Source of the DNA: a virus | Length of the DNA: 64,000 nucleotides | Direction: 5' to 3' (one strand) | Virus record (IMG/VR): IMGVR_UViG_3300020474_000005 | Coordinates: 1-64,000 of that record | Shown: positions 1 through 8,191 of the stretch, piece after piece | Position numbering within the stretch: position 1 is the stretch's first letter | How the letters are laid out: each line of letters starts with the position of its first letter | Program-made: the position numbers and the translations under genes | The notes under the pieces: model-generated | What the model saw: only the letters and a program-made list of their open reading frames with translations | The model's database searches: none | Told to the model about the DNA's origin: nothing

Positions 1-337
1 TGCCGAAATCTCTGGCGTACTTGTCTCCGTGGAGCCAAGTCAGTGTGCCAAGGTCCCTTCCCATGATACGCAGTTCTTCTGCCTTGTGTCTCCATTCGAT
101 GTTCTTGAATCCCAACTCCGCCAACCTATCGTAGGTCTTGGCGCCTACGGCGAGGACCTTTTGGTCCAGCAGTGGTTCCAGTTCGTGTTGGTAATGTTTG
201 ATTGATTCTATGTGAGTGATGATTAAGCCTTGCGGCGTGGCGGGATCGTGATCCACTGTATAAGTCTTCATACAGGGGAGCCACACGTCATCCTCATTCA
301 ACTCATTGGGGCGAGTTATTTGTGTGTATACTATCAT
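1..337 (-). CDS. HemD-like (uroporphyrinogen-III synthase-like) protein, partial
   Basis: About 112 residues are visible from an ATG at 337; the gene runs off the left edge of the window, so its C-terminal part is missing. The N-terminus has a T-R-P motif (ITRPNELN) followed by a proline-containing strand (LPCMKTYTV), like the start of HemD. Residues about 41-50 (LIITHIESIKHY) match the HemD 'TSxxAV' strand-helix. The stretch VLAVGAKTYDRLAELGF is close to the HemD hallmark 'aVGxxTaxaLxxlG'. It is followed by KAEEL and a strand ending in HGDK. HemD cyclises hydroxymethylbilane to uroporphyrinogen III. The N-terminal domain looks shorter than in cellular HemD. hemB lies about 11 kb away on the other strand, which supports a tetrapyrrole theme. 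The call rests on motif resemblance only; another Rossmann-like two-domain protein is possible. Confidence 0.5.
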   Translation of the reverse strand, partial: MIVYTQITRPNELNEDDVWLPCMKTYTVDHDPATPQGLIITHIESIKHYQHELEPLLDQKVLAVGAKTYDRLAELGFKNIEWRHKAEELRIMGRDLGTLTWLHGDKYARDFG

Positions 338-344
338 ACAGGAT

Positions 345-351
345 TATTTAG
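345..351 (-). promoter_or_regulatory. T4-type late promoter (CTAAATA) for the HemD-like gene
   Basis: CTAAATA on the minus strand ends 7 nt before the ATG at 337. With T4 late promoter geometry, transcription would start about 1-2 nt before the ATG, giving a leaderless message. No Shine-Dalgarno sequence is present. Confidence 0.5.
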
Positions 352-442
352 AACAGTTGGTTGTGTCATTAAAACAGCATATTTGCTTTTTGATGTCGGT
401 ATGGTATGATATTTCTACACTTTATATTATGTGCAATATACG

Positions 443-631
443 TTAAAAGAACGGTTGTCCTGTTTTTTTGGCTGTGTCCAAGTTTTCTTTTATCACTTTC
501 GCCATCACTTGTCTGTCTTCGTGTGATGTGCCGAACAGTTCGTCCAGTGTGACGCCGCCACGCATGAACCATGCTATCTTGTACAGTTCTGCTTTGAAGT
601 TTTTGATTTCGTTGTCCATTTCTTTGGACAT
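443..631 (-). CDS. gp51-like short tail/baseplate assembly protein, probably a -1 frameshift extension of the gp26-like gene
   Basis: The frame encodes 62 residues from an ATG at 631, with a central K-I-A-W-F-M-R-G-G-V motif and an end of T-G-Q-P-F-F. From memory this resembles short proteins found next to gp26 in T4-like marine phages, named gp51-like (baseplate hub assembly). There is no clear ribosome binding site before the ATG. The reading frame stays open upstream, with no stop, back into the end of the gp26-like gene, where slippery heptamers lie at 673-682. A -1 slip would add 14 residues (RIKIATLDTSEILK) before this ATG and make a 363-residue fusion. This mirrors the G/GT tail chaperone arrangement of many tailed phages. 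Separate initiation at 631 cannot be excluded. Confidence 0.6.
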   Translation of the reverse strand: MSKEMDNEIKNFKAELYKIAWFMRGGVTLDELFGTSHEDRQVMAKVIKENLDTAKKTGQPFF

Positions 632-666
632 CTTTAAGATCTCAGATGTGTCGAGAGTCGCTATCT

Positions 667-1533
667 TTATCCGAAAAAATTTGCTGAGTCAAATGCAACT
701 GGAACTGTGTATTCAGCAGGTGCACCTCCCTTAACTTCCTCTTCCGTGGAAATAACTTTCTGTGGAGCAAGTTGGAATGCTTTTCTATTTTCTTCTAGAT
801 GGTCCATTATTGCTTTGAAAAATGCTTTACTTGTATTGTCTATGAAATCTTTTATCATGCCTTTGTCTGTAACAGTTTCGCCATCTACTCTGATTGATCT
901 AATAGTCTGTGAAACCATGCCAACATTTAGTTCAGTAAGTTTTGTGAAACTTTTTTGGAACTCTCTGATCTTTTCTTCGTCTGTTAATTCTGTATCATTT
1001 ATGACACTTTGCAATCTTGCTTGTTCAAACTGTTTAAGAGCACTTGCAGTGAACTCTGCATAACTCAAAGGTCTTGTTTTAATTTCCATATTTTCATATA
1101 GGAAAGTGTCTTTGTAAGTTGCTCCAAGTATTGTTGTTAAAGTTTCTTGTAAATTTAATTCTAAATCTTTTTCAATTTTTGTGCCGGGCACTGTGACTGG
1201 CAAAGTCATGCTTTCACCATATGTAGCCATTCTGATTGCAATCAGAGCCGCATCACAATCTATGGAAGGCATTGCCCAAGCATTTTTAATTTGTGGTATA
1301 CAACTTTGTATTACCTGCACAGTTGCTTCGCCGTTTAATAATGCATCTGGAGTTTTGAACAGCATTTCGTCTTTAGCAGTCATAGGATACACAGCAATCT
1401 CTTTGGATTCTGGTACTTCTATTGTGCCTTCAGGATAAAATTCATATTTGCTAGGCAGTGTCACAAACTGTTTAGGTTGTCTGTAATACTTCTTAAGCGG
1501 GTTACTAGGTGTCTTTATTTGTTCGTTTGACAT
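667..1533 (-). CDS. gp26-type baseplate/tail assembly protein (T4_baseplate family)
   Basis: This 288-residue protein carries the pattern of the T4 gp26 / T4_baseplate family: a V-T-L-P-S-K-Y-E-F-Y-P-E-G segment near residues 23-36, then 'pMTAKDEmLfKTPDALLNGEA' split over residues about 50-70, 'VIQSCIP' and 'IRMATYGES'. Members sit in or assemble the baseplate hub; by position and by the frameshift signal at its 3' end it may act as a tail tape-measure chaperone like phage lambda gpG. A good ribosome binding site (GGAGTAAAA) precedes the ATG at 1533, with a CTAAATA late promoter at 1584-1578. It is transcribed divergently from the tape-measure-like gene at 1640. Confidence 0.8.
   Translation of the reverse strand: MSNEQIKTPSNPLKKYYRQPKQFVTLPSKYEFYPEGTIEVPESKEIAVYPMTAKDEMLFKTPDALLNGEATVQVIQSCIPQIKNAWAMPSIDCDAALIAIRMATYGESMTLPVTVPGTKIEKDLELNLQETLTTILGATYKDTFLYENMEIKTRPLSYAEFTASALKQFEQARLQSVINDTELTDEEKIREFQKSFTKLTELNVGMVSQTIRSIRVDGETVTDKGMIKDFIDNTSKAFFKAIMDHLEENRKAFQLAPQKVISTEEEVKGGAPAEYTVPVAFDSANFFG
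673..682 (-). other. Candidate programmed -1 ribosomal frameshift site
   Basis: Read on the minus strand, the end of the gp26-like gene is GCA AAT TTT TTC GGA TAA. This contains two overlapping X-XXY-YYZ heptamers in the zero frame, A AAT TTT (682-676) and T TTT TTC (679-673), two codons before the stop. After a -1 slip the next codons are CGG ATA AAG ATA and the frame stays open into the 62-residue gp51-like frame, ending at 443. No clear downstream pseudoknot was identified. Confidence 0.6.
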
Positions 1534-1542
1534 TTTTACTCC

Positions 1543-1550
1543 AATAAATA
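1543..1550 (+). promoter_or_regulatory. T4-type late promoter candidate (AATAAATA)
   Basis: AATAAATA followed by CA matches the late promoter consensus and points toward the tape-measure-like gene, 89 nt upstream of its ATG. It overlaps the leader of the divergent gp26-like gene. Confidence 0.45.
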
Positions 1551-1577
1551 CATATAAAGTTAATTGTTATATGCGTA

Positions 1578-1584
1578 TATTTAG
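1578..1584 (-). promoter_or_regulatory. T4-type late promoter (CTAAATA) for the gp26/gp51 unit
   Basis: CTAAATA followed by TAC on the minus strand, 44 nt upstream of the ATG at 1533, leaves room for a leader of about 40 nt with a Shine-Dalgarno sequence. Confidence 0.55.
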
Positions 1585-1617
1585 TGGAGTGAATAAACTG
1601 CGTACTTAATGATTGGC

Positions 1618-1625
1618 ATTAAATA
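1618..1625 (+). promoter_or_regulatory. Second late promoter candidate (ATTAAATA) close to the tape-measure start
   Basis: ATTAAATA lies 14 nt before the ATG at 1640. A transcript from here would have a leader of about 9 nt and no Shine-Dalgarno sequence. Confidence 0.4.
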
Positions 1626-1639
1626 CATTTTGGTACCAC

Positions 1640-3796
1640 ATGGCAATAGACGAAAGATTACTTGAAAAACTTATGGACGGCGTCGACGCGAAGGGCGGGA
1701 TAGCCTCCGAACAGACTTTACAAGAGTTAAAAGACGTATTGTCCGGTAGAACGAGTACCGGATTCGGAAAAGTCATTAAAGATGTTGCTAAAGGGGGAGG
1801 CGGCATGGGCGGAATGTTTAAACGTCTAGCCGTTGCAATTACCGATGTCCAAGATGAGGGCGAATTTTTAAAGGACAGTTTCGAAGCAATTAAAATATCC
1901 ACAAGAGCCGCGGCAGGCGGAATGGAAGGCATGACTGCCGGACTTTATGAACTGGGTGATTTGGCTGGAGGCATAACAGGTAAATTAATAACTGGATTAG
2001 CAATGGCTTCGGAAGTTATTGGTGCTAACGTAACAGCATTTAGAAATTTGTCAAACGTTGGAGCCAATGCAACACTTGATTTGGAAAGATTAAGAGAAGC
2101 ATCAGGAAGAACAGGAATAGACTTAGACACACTAGTTGGCGAAACTGTAAGACTATCTAAAGAGTTTGCACAATTAACTGGATCACCTGCAACCGGTGTT
2201 AATAGATTTTTCAACATTCTCGAATCCTTCAACCAAGGTGACTTTAGAAGAGATTTCCAAGCACTAGGTTTAACAACAGCGGATCTTGCCGAGCAGACTG
2301 GAACCTATCTAGAAATACAAACTAGATTAGGAAGAGCACAAAGCATGACACAAGGACAGTTGAATACTGGAGCAAGTAATTTTATCCTGCAATTAGATGA
2401 ACTTGCAAGATTGACCGGACAACAGAAAAGTGAATTACAGGCAGAATTGAGAACGCAGGCATTGGATAGAAGAATTCGATTGACTGGTAACCAAGAAATG
2501 CAATCAAGTATTGCCAGGGTAGCCGCGTTTGCACCGGAACTGCGTGACAGTTTTGTAAACATAATTGGTACAGGGTTTCCAAGAACAATGGAAGAGATAG
2601 GTATCTTCAGTAAGGCTGGAGTTGGAGAAGCCGTTCAAGCAATCAGAGACGGAGTACCTGGAGCATCGGATCAATTAGTGGCGGCACTACAAAGAGCGTC
2701 TATGGAAACTGCCAACATGAGTGCAGAGGAAAGAAAAAGATTACAAACACTAGTAAACACAACTGATGGATTCTTTAATGCCGACGTTGCTTTAATTGGA
2801 TTCCAAAAAGCGACACAAGAGCAAACAGAAACAATTAGGAAACAACAAGAGTTTCAGAAGTCACAAGAAAGTAATTTAATAAATTTAGACAGAGCGTCTG
2901 AAAGACTACGTACAGCATTCTTATCGTTAGTATCACAATTCACTCCAGTGTTTGATGTTATTGCGGCAGGCTTAGAAAAATTTGCTACTATATTAACAAA
3001 TATTTCTGTAGGTTTGCAAAATAAATTTGAAGGACTAGGAGACAGCACAGCAAAACTTATTGCCGCTTTCGCAGTTTTAACAACAGGAGTTCTTGCAGTC
3101 AAAGGTGGAAAAGCATTAATAGGTGCAGGTAAAAGTTTATTTGGTGGAGGCGCACAAACAAATCCATTACAGAACGTTGCACCAGGAACAGGTGGAATGT
3201 TAGGTGGACTAGGTATGGGACTGAAAGGTTTCGCTGGTGGTTTGAGAGCATTCGCTAATCCGATGGTAGTGTTAGGTGCAGGTGCATTAGGTGCCTCGAT
3301 AACATTAGTTGGAGCAGGTATCGCCGGTGCAACATACTTGATGGGCGGTGCATTAGAAAAATTTGGAGAAGGTCTAAAGAGCATAGGTGAAGTTGATGGC
3401 AAGAACTTAATGGAAGTTGCCAAAGGTTCAACAGCACTTGCAGGAGCAATGGTGGCTTTGGCAGGCGGAGGTACCGTTTCAGCAGTAACAGGCTTCTTTG
3501 GTAAACTTTTAGGTGGCGGAACAGATAATTTTGCCAAAAACATCAATAATATGCTAGATAATCTTGACAAAAACAAAATAGATATGTATGCTACAAGTAT
3601 TAACAATCTTGGAGAATCTATGCAATCACTTTCTTCTGGAATGCAAACGGTGACAACTGGAGCCGCAAAGGGAACAGGAGATAAATTGGATCAGTTAAAT
3701 AGTACAATGGAGCAGATTTTAATGGTGATGAGTGAAAATACTAGATATGCTCTTAAAACATCACGGTCATCTACAGAGGTAGCAGAAGCAGTATAA
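1640..3796 (+). CDS. Tape-measure-like tail/structural protein
   Basis: This 718-residue protein has long helical, Gln- and Leu-rich stretches followed by a Gly/Ala-rich hydrophobic segment at about residues 470-575 (for example VLTTGVLAVKGG and GAGALGASITLVGAGIAGA), typical of tail tape-measure proteins that span the tail tube and cross the membrane on DNA entry. It lies between the gp26-like gene and gp20, and its stop overlaps the gp20 ATG (TAATG). The frame extends back to a TTG at 1613, but the ATG at 1640 is preferred because a late promoter motif lies between the two. No strong ribosome binding site is visible. T4 gp29 would be the functional counterpart; direct homology was not recognised. 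Confidence 0.55.
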   Translation: MAIDERLLEKLMDGVDAKGGIASEQTLQELKDVLSGRTSTGFGKVIKDVAKGGGGMGGMFKRLAVAITDVQDEGEFLKDSFEAIKISTRAAAGGMEGMTAGLYELGDLAGGITGKLITGLAMASEVIGANVTAFRNLSNVGANATLDLERLREASGRTGIDLDTLVGETVRLSKEFAQLTGSPATGVNRFFNILESFNQGDFRRDFQALGLTTADLAEQTGTYLEIQTRLGRAQSMTQGQLNTGASNFILQLDELARLTGQQKSELQAELRTQALDRRIRLTGNQEMQSSIARVAAFAPELRDSFVNIIGTGFPRTMEEIGIFSKAGVGEAVQAIRDGVPGASDQLVAALQRASMETANMSAEERKRLQTLVNTTDGFFNADVALIGFQKATQEQTETIRKQQEFQKSQESNLINLDRASERLRTAFLSLVSQFTPVFDVIAAGLEKFATILTNISVGLQNKFEGLGDSTAKLIAAFAVLTTGVLAVKGGKALIGAGKSLFGGGAQTNPLQNVAPGTGGMLGGLGMGLKGFAGGLRAFANPMVVLGAGALGASITLVGAGIAGATYLMGGALEKFGEGLKSIGEVDGKNLMEVAKGSTALAGAMVALAGGGTVSAVTGFFGKLLGGGTDNFAKNINNMLDNLDKNKIDMYATSINNLGESMQSLSSGMQTVTTGAAKGTGDKLDQLNSTMEQILMVMSENTRYALKTSRSSTEVAEAV

Positions 3797-5523
3797 TGAG
3801 TTGGAAAAAATTTTTTAGTGAAGTGCCGGTACAAGGCGCAACAGACGGAACATATTCAGCAATGGGCGGAGCCGCTACAGGCAAACCAGGTCCAGCAAAA
3901 ACAAACTATTCATCATATCTTCCAGATGTGTACAGCGGTGCACCAAACAGGATAGAAAGATATGGACAATACAATGTGATGGACATGGACAGTGAGGTGA
4001 ATGCCGCACTAGACATACTTGCAGAATTTTGCACACAGAACAATTCACAGAACGACACTCCATTCAAGTTCGGATACAAACAAAAAGCAACAAACACTGA
4101 AGTACAGATACTAGAACAGTATCTTCACCAATGGTGCAAGTTGAATGATTTCAACAAACGTATCTTTAAGGTTATGCGTAACGTATTCAAGTTTGGTGAT
4201 GCTTTCTTTATTAGAGATCCTGAAACTAAAAAATTGTTTCATGTTGATCCAGCAAAAGTTTCTAAAATTATAGTTAATGAAAGCACAGGAAAGACTCCTG
4301 AGCAATATGTTATTAGAGACATCAACTTTAATTTTAGAAGTTTAGTAGCAACAACTCCTTTTCAAACAACAGGTAACGTGACTGGCGGCGGTTCAGGATA
4401 CTTAACTGGTGGGGTAAGAGGCATGGTTGGTGCAAACTACAATGATTCACCTGGCACAAGATTTGCAACAGGACAAAGAGAGATAGCGGTAAACGCCGAG
4501 CACGTGTTCCATTTAAGTTTAAGTGAAGGTCTTGACATGAACTTTCCTTTCGGAAACAGTTTATTAGAGAGTGTGTTTAAGGTTTACAAACAAAAAGAAC
4601 TATTAGAAGATGCAATTATAATTTATAGAGTACAAAGAGCACCTGAAAGACGTGTGTTTTACATAGACGTAGGTAATATGCCATCGCACTTGGCAATGCA
4701 ATTTGTAGAAAGAGTTAAAACTGAGATCCACCAAAGACGTATTCCGTCAAGCACAGGTGGAGGAACAAACGTAATTGATTCAAGTTACAATCCTTTATCA
4801 ATTAATGAGGACTACTTCTTCCCACAAACAGCAGAAGGAAGAGGTTCTAAAGTAGAAACACTACCAGGTGGTACTAACTTAGGTGAAATAGATGACCTTA
4901 AGTACTTTACAAACAAACTATTAAGAGGTTTACGTATACCTAGTTCATACTTGCCAACAGGAGCAGACGATGGACAAAGCCAATACAACGATGGTAGAGT
5001 AGGAACTGCCTACATACAGGAATTAAGATTTAACAAATACTGCGAAAGATTACAAAATTTAGTGTCTAATGAATTCAATCAAGAGTTTAAACAGTATTTG
5101 ATAGAAAAAGGTGTGAACATTGATGTTGCGATGTTCGATATCAAGTTCCAACCACCAATGAACTTTGCATCTTACAGACAAGCAGAAGTAGACAACAACA
5201 GAATTAGTACATACACACAGATTGCAACTGTTCCTTATGTTAGCAAACGTTATGCACTACAAAGATTCTTAGGACTTACTCCAGAAGAGATGGCTGAAAA
5301 TGAAAAACTATGGAGAGAAGAGAACGACGAGAACATTAAAGCGAAGCCTACAACATCAGCAACTGAATTAAGAAGTGCTGGAATCAGCACAGCAGGTATA
5401 GATGCTGACTTAGATGCGGCTGAGCCAGATGCACCAGCAACAGAACCAGGAGCACCAGCAGGTGACACGCCAGCAGACGCTACTCCAGGCGGTACGACAC
5501 CAACTCCAGGTCAAGGAACATAA
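3796..5523 (+). CDS. 20: Portal vertex protein gp20
   Basis: This 575-residue protein is the T4-type portal that forms the dodecameric DNA gate at the capsid vertex and initiates prohead assembly. The N-terminus has R-Y-x-x-Y-N-V-M-D-M-D-S-E-V-N-A-A-L-D near residues 54-74, then a 'VFKFGDAFF' segment and 'RAPERRVFYIDVGNMP', all strongly typical of gp20. 'PAGADD'-type text (LPTGADDG) and an 'F-N-x-Y-C-E-R-L-Q' helix follow. The last 50 residues are a low-complexity Ala/Pro/Thr/Asp tail. Length is slightly above T4 gp20 (524). The start overlaps the stop of the tape-measure gene. Confidence 0.95.
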   Translation: MSWKKFFSEVPVQGATDGTYSAMGGAATGKPGPAKTNYSSYLPDVYSGAPNRIERYGQYNVMDMDSEVNAALDILAEFCTQNNSQNDTPFKFGYKQKATNTEVQILEQYLHQWCKLNDFNKRIFKVMRNVFKFGDAFFIRDPETKKLFHVDPAKVSKIIVNESTGKTPEQYVIRDINFNFRSLVATTPFQTTGNVTGGGSGYLTGGVRGMVGANYNDSPGTRFATGQREIAVNAEHVFHLSLSEGLDMNFPFGNSLLESVFKVYKQKELLEDAIIIYRVQRAPERRVFYIDVGNMPSHLAMQFVERVKTEIHQRRIPSSTGGGTNVIDSSYNPLSINEDYFFPQTAEGRGSKVETLPGGTNLGEIDDLKYFTNKLLRGLRIPSSYLPTGADDGQSQYNDGRVGTAYIQELRFNKYCERLQNLVSNEFNQEFKQYLIEKGVNIDVAMFDIKFQPPMNFASYRQAEVDNNRISTYTQIATVPYVSKRYALQRFLGLTPEEMAENEKLWREENDENIKAKPTTSATELRSAGISTAGIDADLDAAEPDAPATEPGAPAGDTPADATPGGTTPTPGQGT

Positions 5524-5531
5524 ATATCAAT

Positions 5532-5771
5532 ATGATATTACGTGAATTATTCTATTTCGATCAAATTAGCACCCAACCAGGTGAGCAAAAACAGTACGAT
5601 TCTACTGAAGACCAGTCAATCATGCAGATGGATGACACACGTAAAACAAGATTAAGTCTAAAACAGATCAACAAAGCACGTAAAGCCGGTGAATTCCACA
5701 AAGATGAACAAGAGAAAGAACTTGTATTTGTGAGACAGATGTACGGCACAGCCAACCAGCCAGAGGTTTAA
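5532..5771 (+). CDS. Small conserved protein downstream of gp20
   Basis: This 79-residue basic protein follows gp20 after 8 nt. Its middle, T-R-K-T-R-L-S-L-K-Q-I-N-K-A-R-K, and the C-terminal Q-M-Y-G-T-A resemble short proteins found between gp20 and gp21 in T4-like marine phages. In T4 this place is held by gp67 and gp68 (prohead core), so a role in prohead assembly is possible but is inferred from position only. Confidence 0.6.
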   Translation: MILRELFYFDQISTQPGEQKQYDSTEDQSIMQMDDTRKTRLSLKQINKARKAGEFHKDEQEKELVFVRQMYGTANQPEV

Positions 5772-5774
5772 TAA

Positions 5775-6362
5775 GTGTCCGTTGCTTTTGTCTTGGGCAA
5801 TGGTCTCAGTCGCAAACCGATACCTTTCGATCCACTTAAAAAGATAGGCAAAGTTTATGCCTGCAATGCCGTTTACCGATCACACACCCCAGATTACCTT
5901 GTGGCAGTTGATGCCAAGATGGTTAATGAGATATGTGATGCAGGAGCACAATTAAGAATGCCTGTTTGGACCAATCCTAATCACGCATATAAGAAATTCA
6001 AGGGATTAAACTTCTTTGAACCAAGCCTTGGTTGGTCATCTGGACCAACTGCACTATGGTTGTGTTGTTCACATAACCATCAACTGGTGTATTTGCTTGG
6101 TTTCGACTTCCTAGGCACAGATCAAGGCAAACTAAACAACATCTACGGTGACACAGACAACTACAAAAAGAATTCAGATGTTGCAACATACCATGGCAAC
6201 TGGAATAGGCAAACAGCAATCATACTACAGAAGAACGGACAGAAGAAATTTTGCAGAGTTATACCCGATGGTGGTCAGGTATTTCCAGCAGAAGACCTTA
6301 AAAAGTACACAAATTACAGCGAAATCACGGTATCTGAGTTCAAACATCAATACCACCTGTAA
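5775..6362 (+). CDS. Conserved Rossmann-like protein of unknown function
   Basis: The 195-residue frame starts with GTG at 5775, four nt after the previous stop. The N-terminus reads V-A-F-V-L-G-N-G-x-S-R, then a 'YACNAVYR' strand and 'YLVAVDAKM', and later 'LLGFDF' followed by 'NNIYGDTDNYKK'. This order (a G-N-G loop, an N after a strand, a D after 'VAV') recalls DUF115/MptE-like and sialyltransferase-like Rossmann proteins that bind nucleotides or nucleotide sugars. The enzyme activity is not known. Its place between portal and prohead core genes suggests it travels with the head module. A hairpin follows it at 6374-6394. Confidence 0.6.
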   Translation: MSVAFVLGNGLSRKPIPFDPLKKIGKVYACNAVYRSHTPDYLVAVDAKMVNEICDAGAQLRMPVWTNPNHAYKKFKGLNFFEPSLGWSSGPTALWLCCSHNHQLVYLLGFDFLGTDQGKLNNIYGDTDNYKKNSDVATYHGNWNRQTAIILQKNGQKKFCRVIPDGGQVFPAEDLKKYTNYSEITVSEFKHQYHL

Positions 6363-6373
6363 ATTTGAACATA

Positions 6374-6394
6374 AAAGGGGCCGATTGGCCCTTT
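6374..6394 (+). terminator. Terminator-like hairpin after the Rossmann-like gene
   Basis: AAAGGGGCC, a GATT loop and GGCCCTTT form a GC-rich stem with one bulged G. Only a weak T-rich stretch follows, so termination may be partial. Confidence 0.5.
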
Positions 6395-6418
6395 ATCGAC
6401 CCGTTTTATTAATAAAAG

Positions 6419-6426
6419 TGTAAATA
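6419..6426 (+). promoter_or_regulatory. Late promoter candidate (TGTAAATA) for the prohead core and capsid genes
   Basis: TGTAAATA lies 44 nt upstream of the ATG at 6471 and just after a terminator-like hairpin. The leader contains AATAGGAGAAA as ribosome binding site. Confidence 0.5.
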
Positions 6427-6470
6427 ATAACAGACAGTCTTATCATATAAACGTTAATAGGAGAAAAACA

Positions 6471-7532
6471 ATGACAGACAAAAGTAAATTCGAGCAAATG
6501 CTTGAAAAACTAGTTGCTGACGACAAAACAGCGGCTGAAGAGATTTTCCACAATATCGTTGTTGAAAAATCGAGATCAATATATGAAGGTCTTTTAGAAG
6601 ATGATATCAAAGATATCGAAGTAGAAGAAACTTCAAAAGAAGAGTCTAAAGAAAAATCAGCAGAAACTACAGAAGCGTCTAAAGAAGACAAAAAAGAAGA
6701 CGAAAAAGTAGAAGAAAAAACTGAAGAAACTAAAGACGAAGAAACTACAGAAGCATCAAAAGACGACGCTAAAGAAGATGAAGCGGTTGAAGAAGCATCA
6801 AAAGACGAAGAAGCAAAAGAAGAAGAGTCAAAAGATGAAGACGCAACTGATGAATCATTAGCAGACGTTCAAGATTCAGAAGCACCAGCAGTAGAAACAC
6901 CAGTAGTACCAGCAGAAATGGGCGGCGACGCAACTGATGATATGATGGGTGACATCGAAGCAGACAAAGGTGAAGAAGACAAGGAAGGCGACACTGACGG
7001 AGAAGACATGGAAGACAGAGTTGTTGACTTGGAAGATGCAATTGACGACCTTAAGGCAGAATTTGAAAAAATGATGTCAGACAAAGGTGATGATGAAGAA
7101 GGCGACGACGACGCTGAAGACAAAGGCGAAGAAGAAGCAATCATCAGTCAAGACGCAGAGGGAGAAACAGAAGTTGCTCCCGAACTTGCTCCTGAAGAAG
7201 TAGCACCGGCAGTAGAATCGAAAGAATCTGCTCCAAAATCAGCAACAGAAGAAATAAGAGAGTACGTAAACAAAGTTGAAGCAAGCCATTCAGATGGTAG
7301 CGACAACACTGCGTCTCCAGTTGCTAAATCAGGCGGAACTGATGCAAAAGCAGATGCAAAAGGTTTAGTCCAAGGTGGTGAGGAAAAAGGTAGACCTGCA
7401 CCAAAGGCTAAAGAGCATGATGCTGGAAACATCAACAAACCTGGTAACAAAAGTGCGGCTCCGAAGGCGGCAAAGGCTAATACAGCAGACGGAACAGATG
7501 GTTCATCTAAGAAATCTGCAATTGGCAGTTAA
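6471..7532 (+). CDS. Acidic prohead core/scaffold protein (gp67/68-type position)
   Basis: This 353-residue protein starts with a short helical domain (FEQMLEKLVADD, then AEEIFHNIVVEKSRSIYEGL, residues 7-43) and continues as a very acidic Glu/Asp/Lys low-complexity region to about residue 250, then an Ala/Lys/Gly tail. The N-terminal 'VVEKSRxIYE' segment resembles prohead core proteins of T4-like marine phages. It sits directly before gp21 and gp22, so it is likely an internal core component that the gp21 protease cleaves. It is far longer than T4 gp67 (80 residues). The Leu-rich and Ser-rich frames seen opposite are shadows of its repetitive codons. Confidence 0.65.
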   Translation: MTDKSKFEQMLEKLVADDKTAAEEIFHNIVVEKSRSIYEGLLEDDIKDIEVEETSKEESKEKSAETTEASKEDKKEDEKVEEKTEETKDEETTEASKDDAKEDEAVEEASKDEEAKEEESKDEDATDESLADVQDSEAPAVETPVVPAEMGGDATDDMMGDIEADKGEEDKEGDTDGEDMEDRVVDLEDAIDDLKAEFEKMMSDKGDDEEGDDDAEDKGEEEAIISQDAEGETEVAPELAPEEVAPAVESKESAPKSATEEIREYVNKVEASHSDGSDNTASPVAKSGGTDAKADAKGLVQGGEEKGRPAPKAKEHDAGNINKPGNKSAAPKAAKANTADGTDGSSKKSAIGS

Positions 7533-7553
7533 TAGTTGAGTTTAGGAAAACGG

Positions 7554-8177
7554 ATGTTACAATTACGAGAGACACTGACTTTCGACCAAGCGGGAATAGT
7601 CGTTGAGTCCAAGGATGAAAACAACGGTAAAAGCCTTTATATGAAAGGCATATGCATTCAAGGTGGCGTGAAGAACGCTAACCAGAGAGTGTACCCTGTT
7701 AACGAAATCCAAAGGGCTGTCAGTACGCTCAACGATCAAATCAAGGGCGGATATTCAGTTCTCGGAGAAATTGATCATCCAGAAGGCTTAAACATCAATT
7801 TGGATCGTGTATCACACATGGTAAATGAAATGTGGATGGACGGACCTAACGGATACGGGAAATTAAAAGTATTACCTACACCGATGGGATCTCTAATCAA
7901 AACAATGCTGGAAAGCGGAGTTAAATTAGGAGTCTCATCGCGTGGTAGTGGTAATGTATCAGAAGACGGATCCGGAAAAGTATCAGATTTTGAAATTATT
8001 ACCGTTGACATAGTTGCACAACCATCGGCGCCGGGAGCATATCCTGAGCCCATCTACGAGCACCTAATGAATACAAAAGGCGGTTATAAAGCATTTAACT
8101 CAGCAAGGGACAAACAGGCACAAGAATACTTAAAAGAAAAACTAGTAAACATAATTGGAAAACTCCAATCTAAGTAG
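7554..8177 (+). CDS. 21: Prohead core protease gp21
   Basis: This 207-residue protein is the T4-type maturation protease that cleaves capsid and core proteins. The motif GEIDHPEG carries the expected catalytic His (residue 75), and LGVSSRGSG carries the Ser (residues 128/129); 'DIVAQPSAPGA' follows, as in the family. Length matches T4 gp21 (212). The frame is open back to a TTG at 7536, but the ATG at 7554 has TAGGAAAA at proper distance and gives the usual N-terminus (LRETLTF). gp22 follows 14 nt after the stop. Confidence 0.93.
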   Translation: MLQLRETLTFDQAGIVVESKDENNGKSLYMKGICIQGGVKNANQRVYPVNEIQRAVSTLNDQIKGGYSVLGEIDHPEGLNINLDRVSHMVNEMWMDGPNGYGKLKVLPTPMGSLIKTMLESGVKLGVSSRGSGNVSEDGSGKVSDFEIITVDIVAQPSAPGAYPEPIYEHLMNTKGGYKAFNSARDKQAQEYLKEKLVNIIGKLQSK

Positions 8178-8191
8178 AGGAGAAAAATAAA

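Noticed and set aside
369-572. 67-residue minus-strand frame overlapping the gp51-like frame
   Set aside because: It overlaps the better supported frame at 443-631, has Arg/His-rich shadow composition and no start signal.
2854-3606. 250-residue open frame on the minus strand opposite the tape-measure-like gene
   Set aside because: Pro/Ala/Asn-rich composition, no ribosome binding site and exact overlap with the Gly/Ala-rich part of a convincing gene; a shadow of biased codon use.
6769-7144. Leu-rich and Ser-rich frames opposite the acidic core protein
   Set aside because: Complement of Glu/Asp/Lys codon runs gives Leu and Ser runs; not genes.
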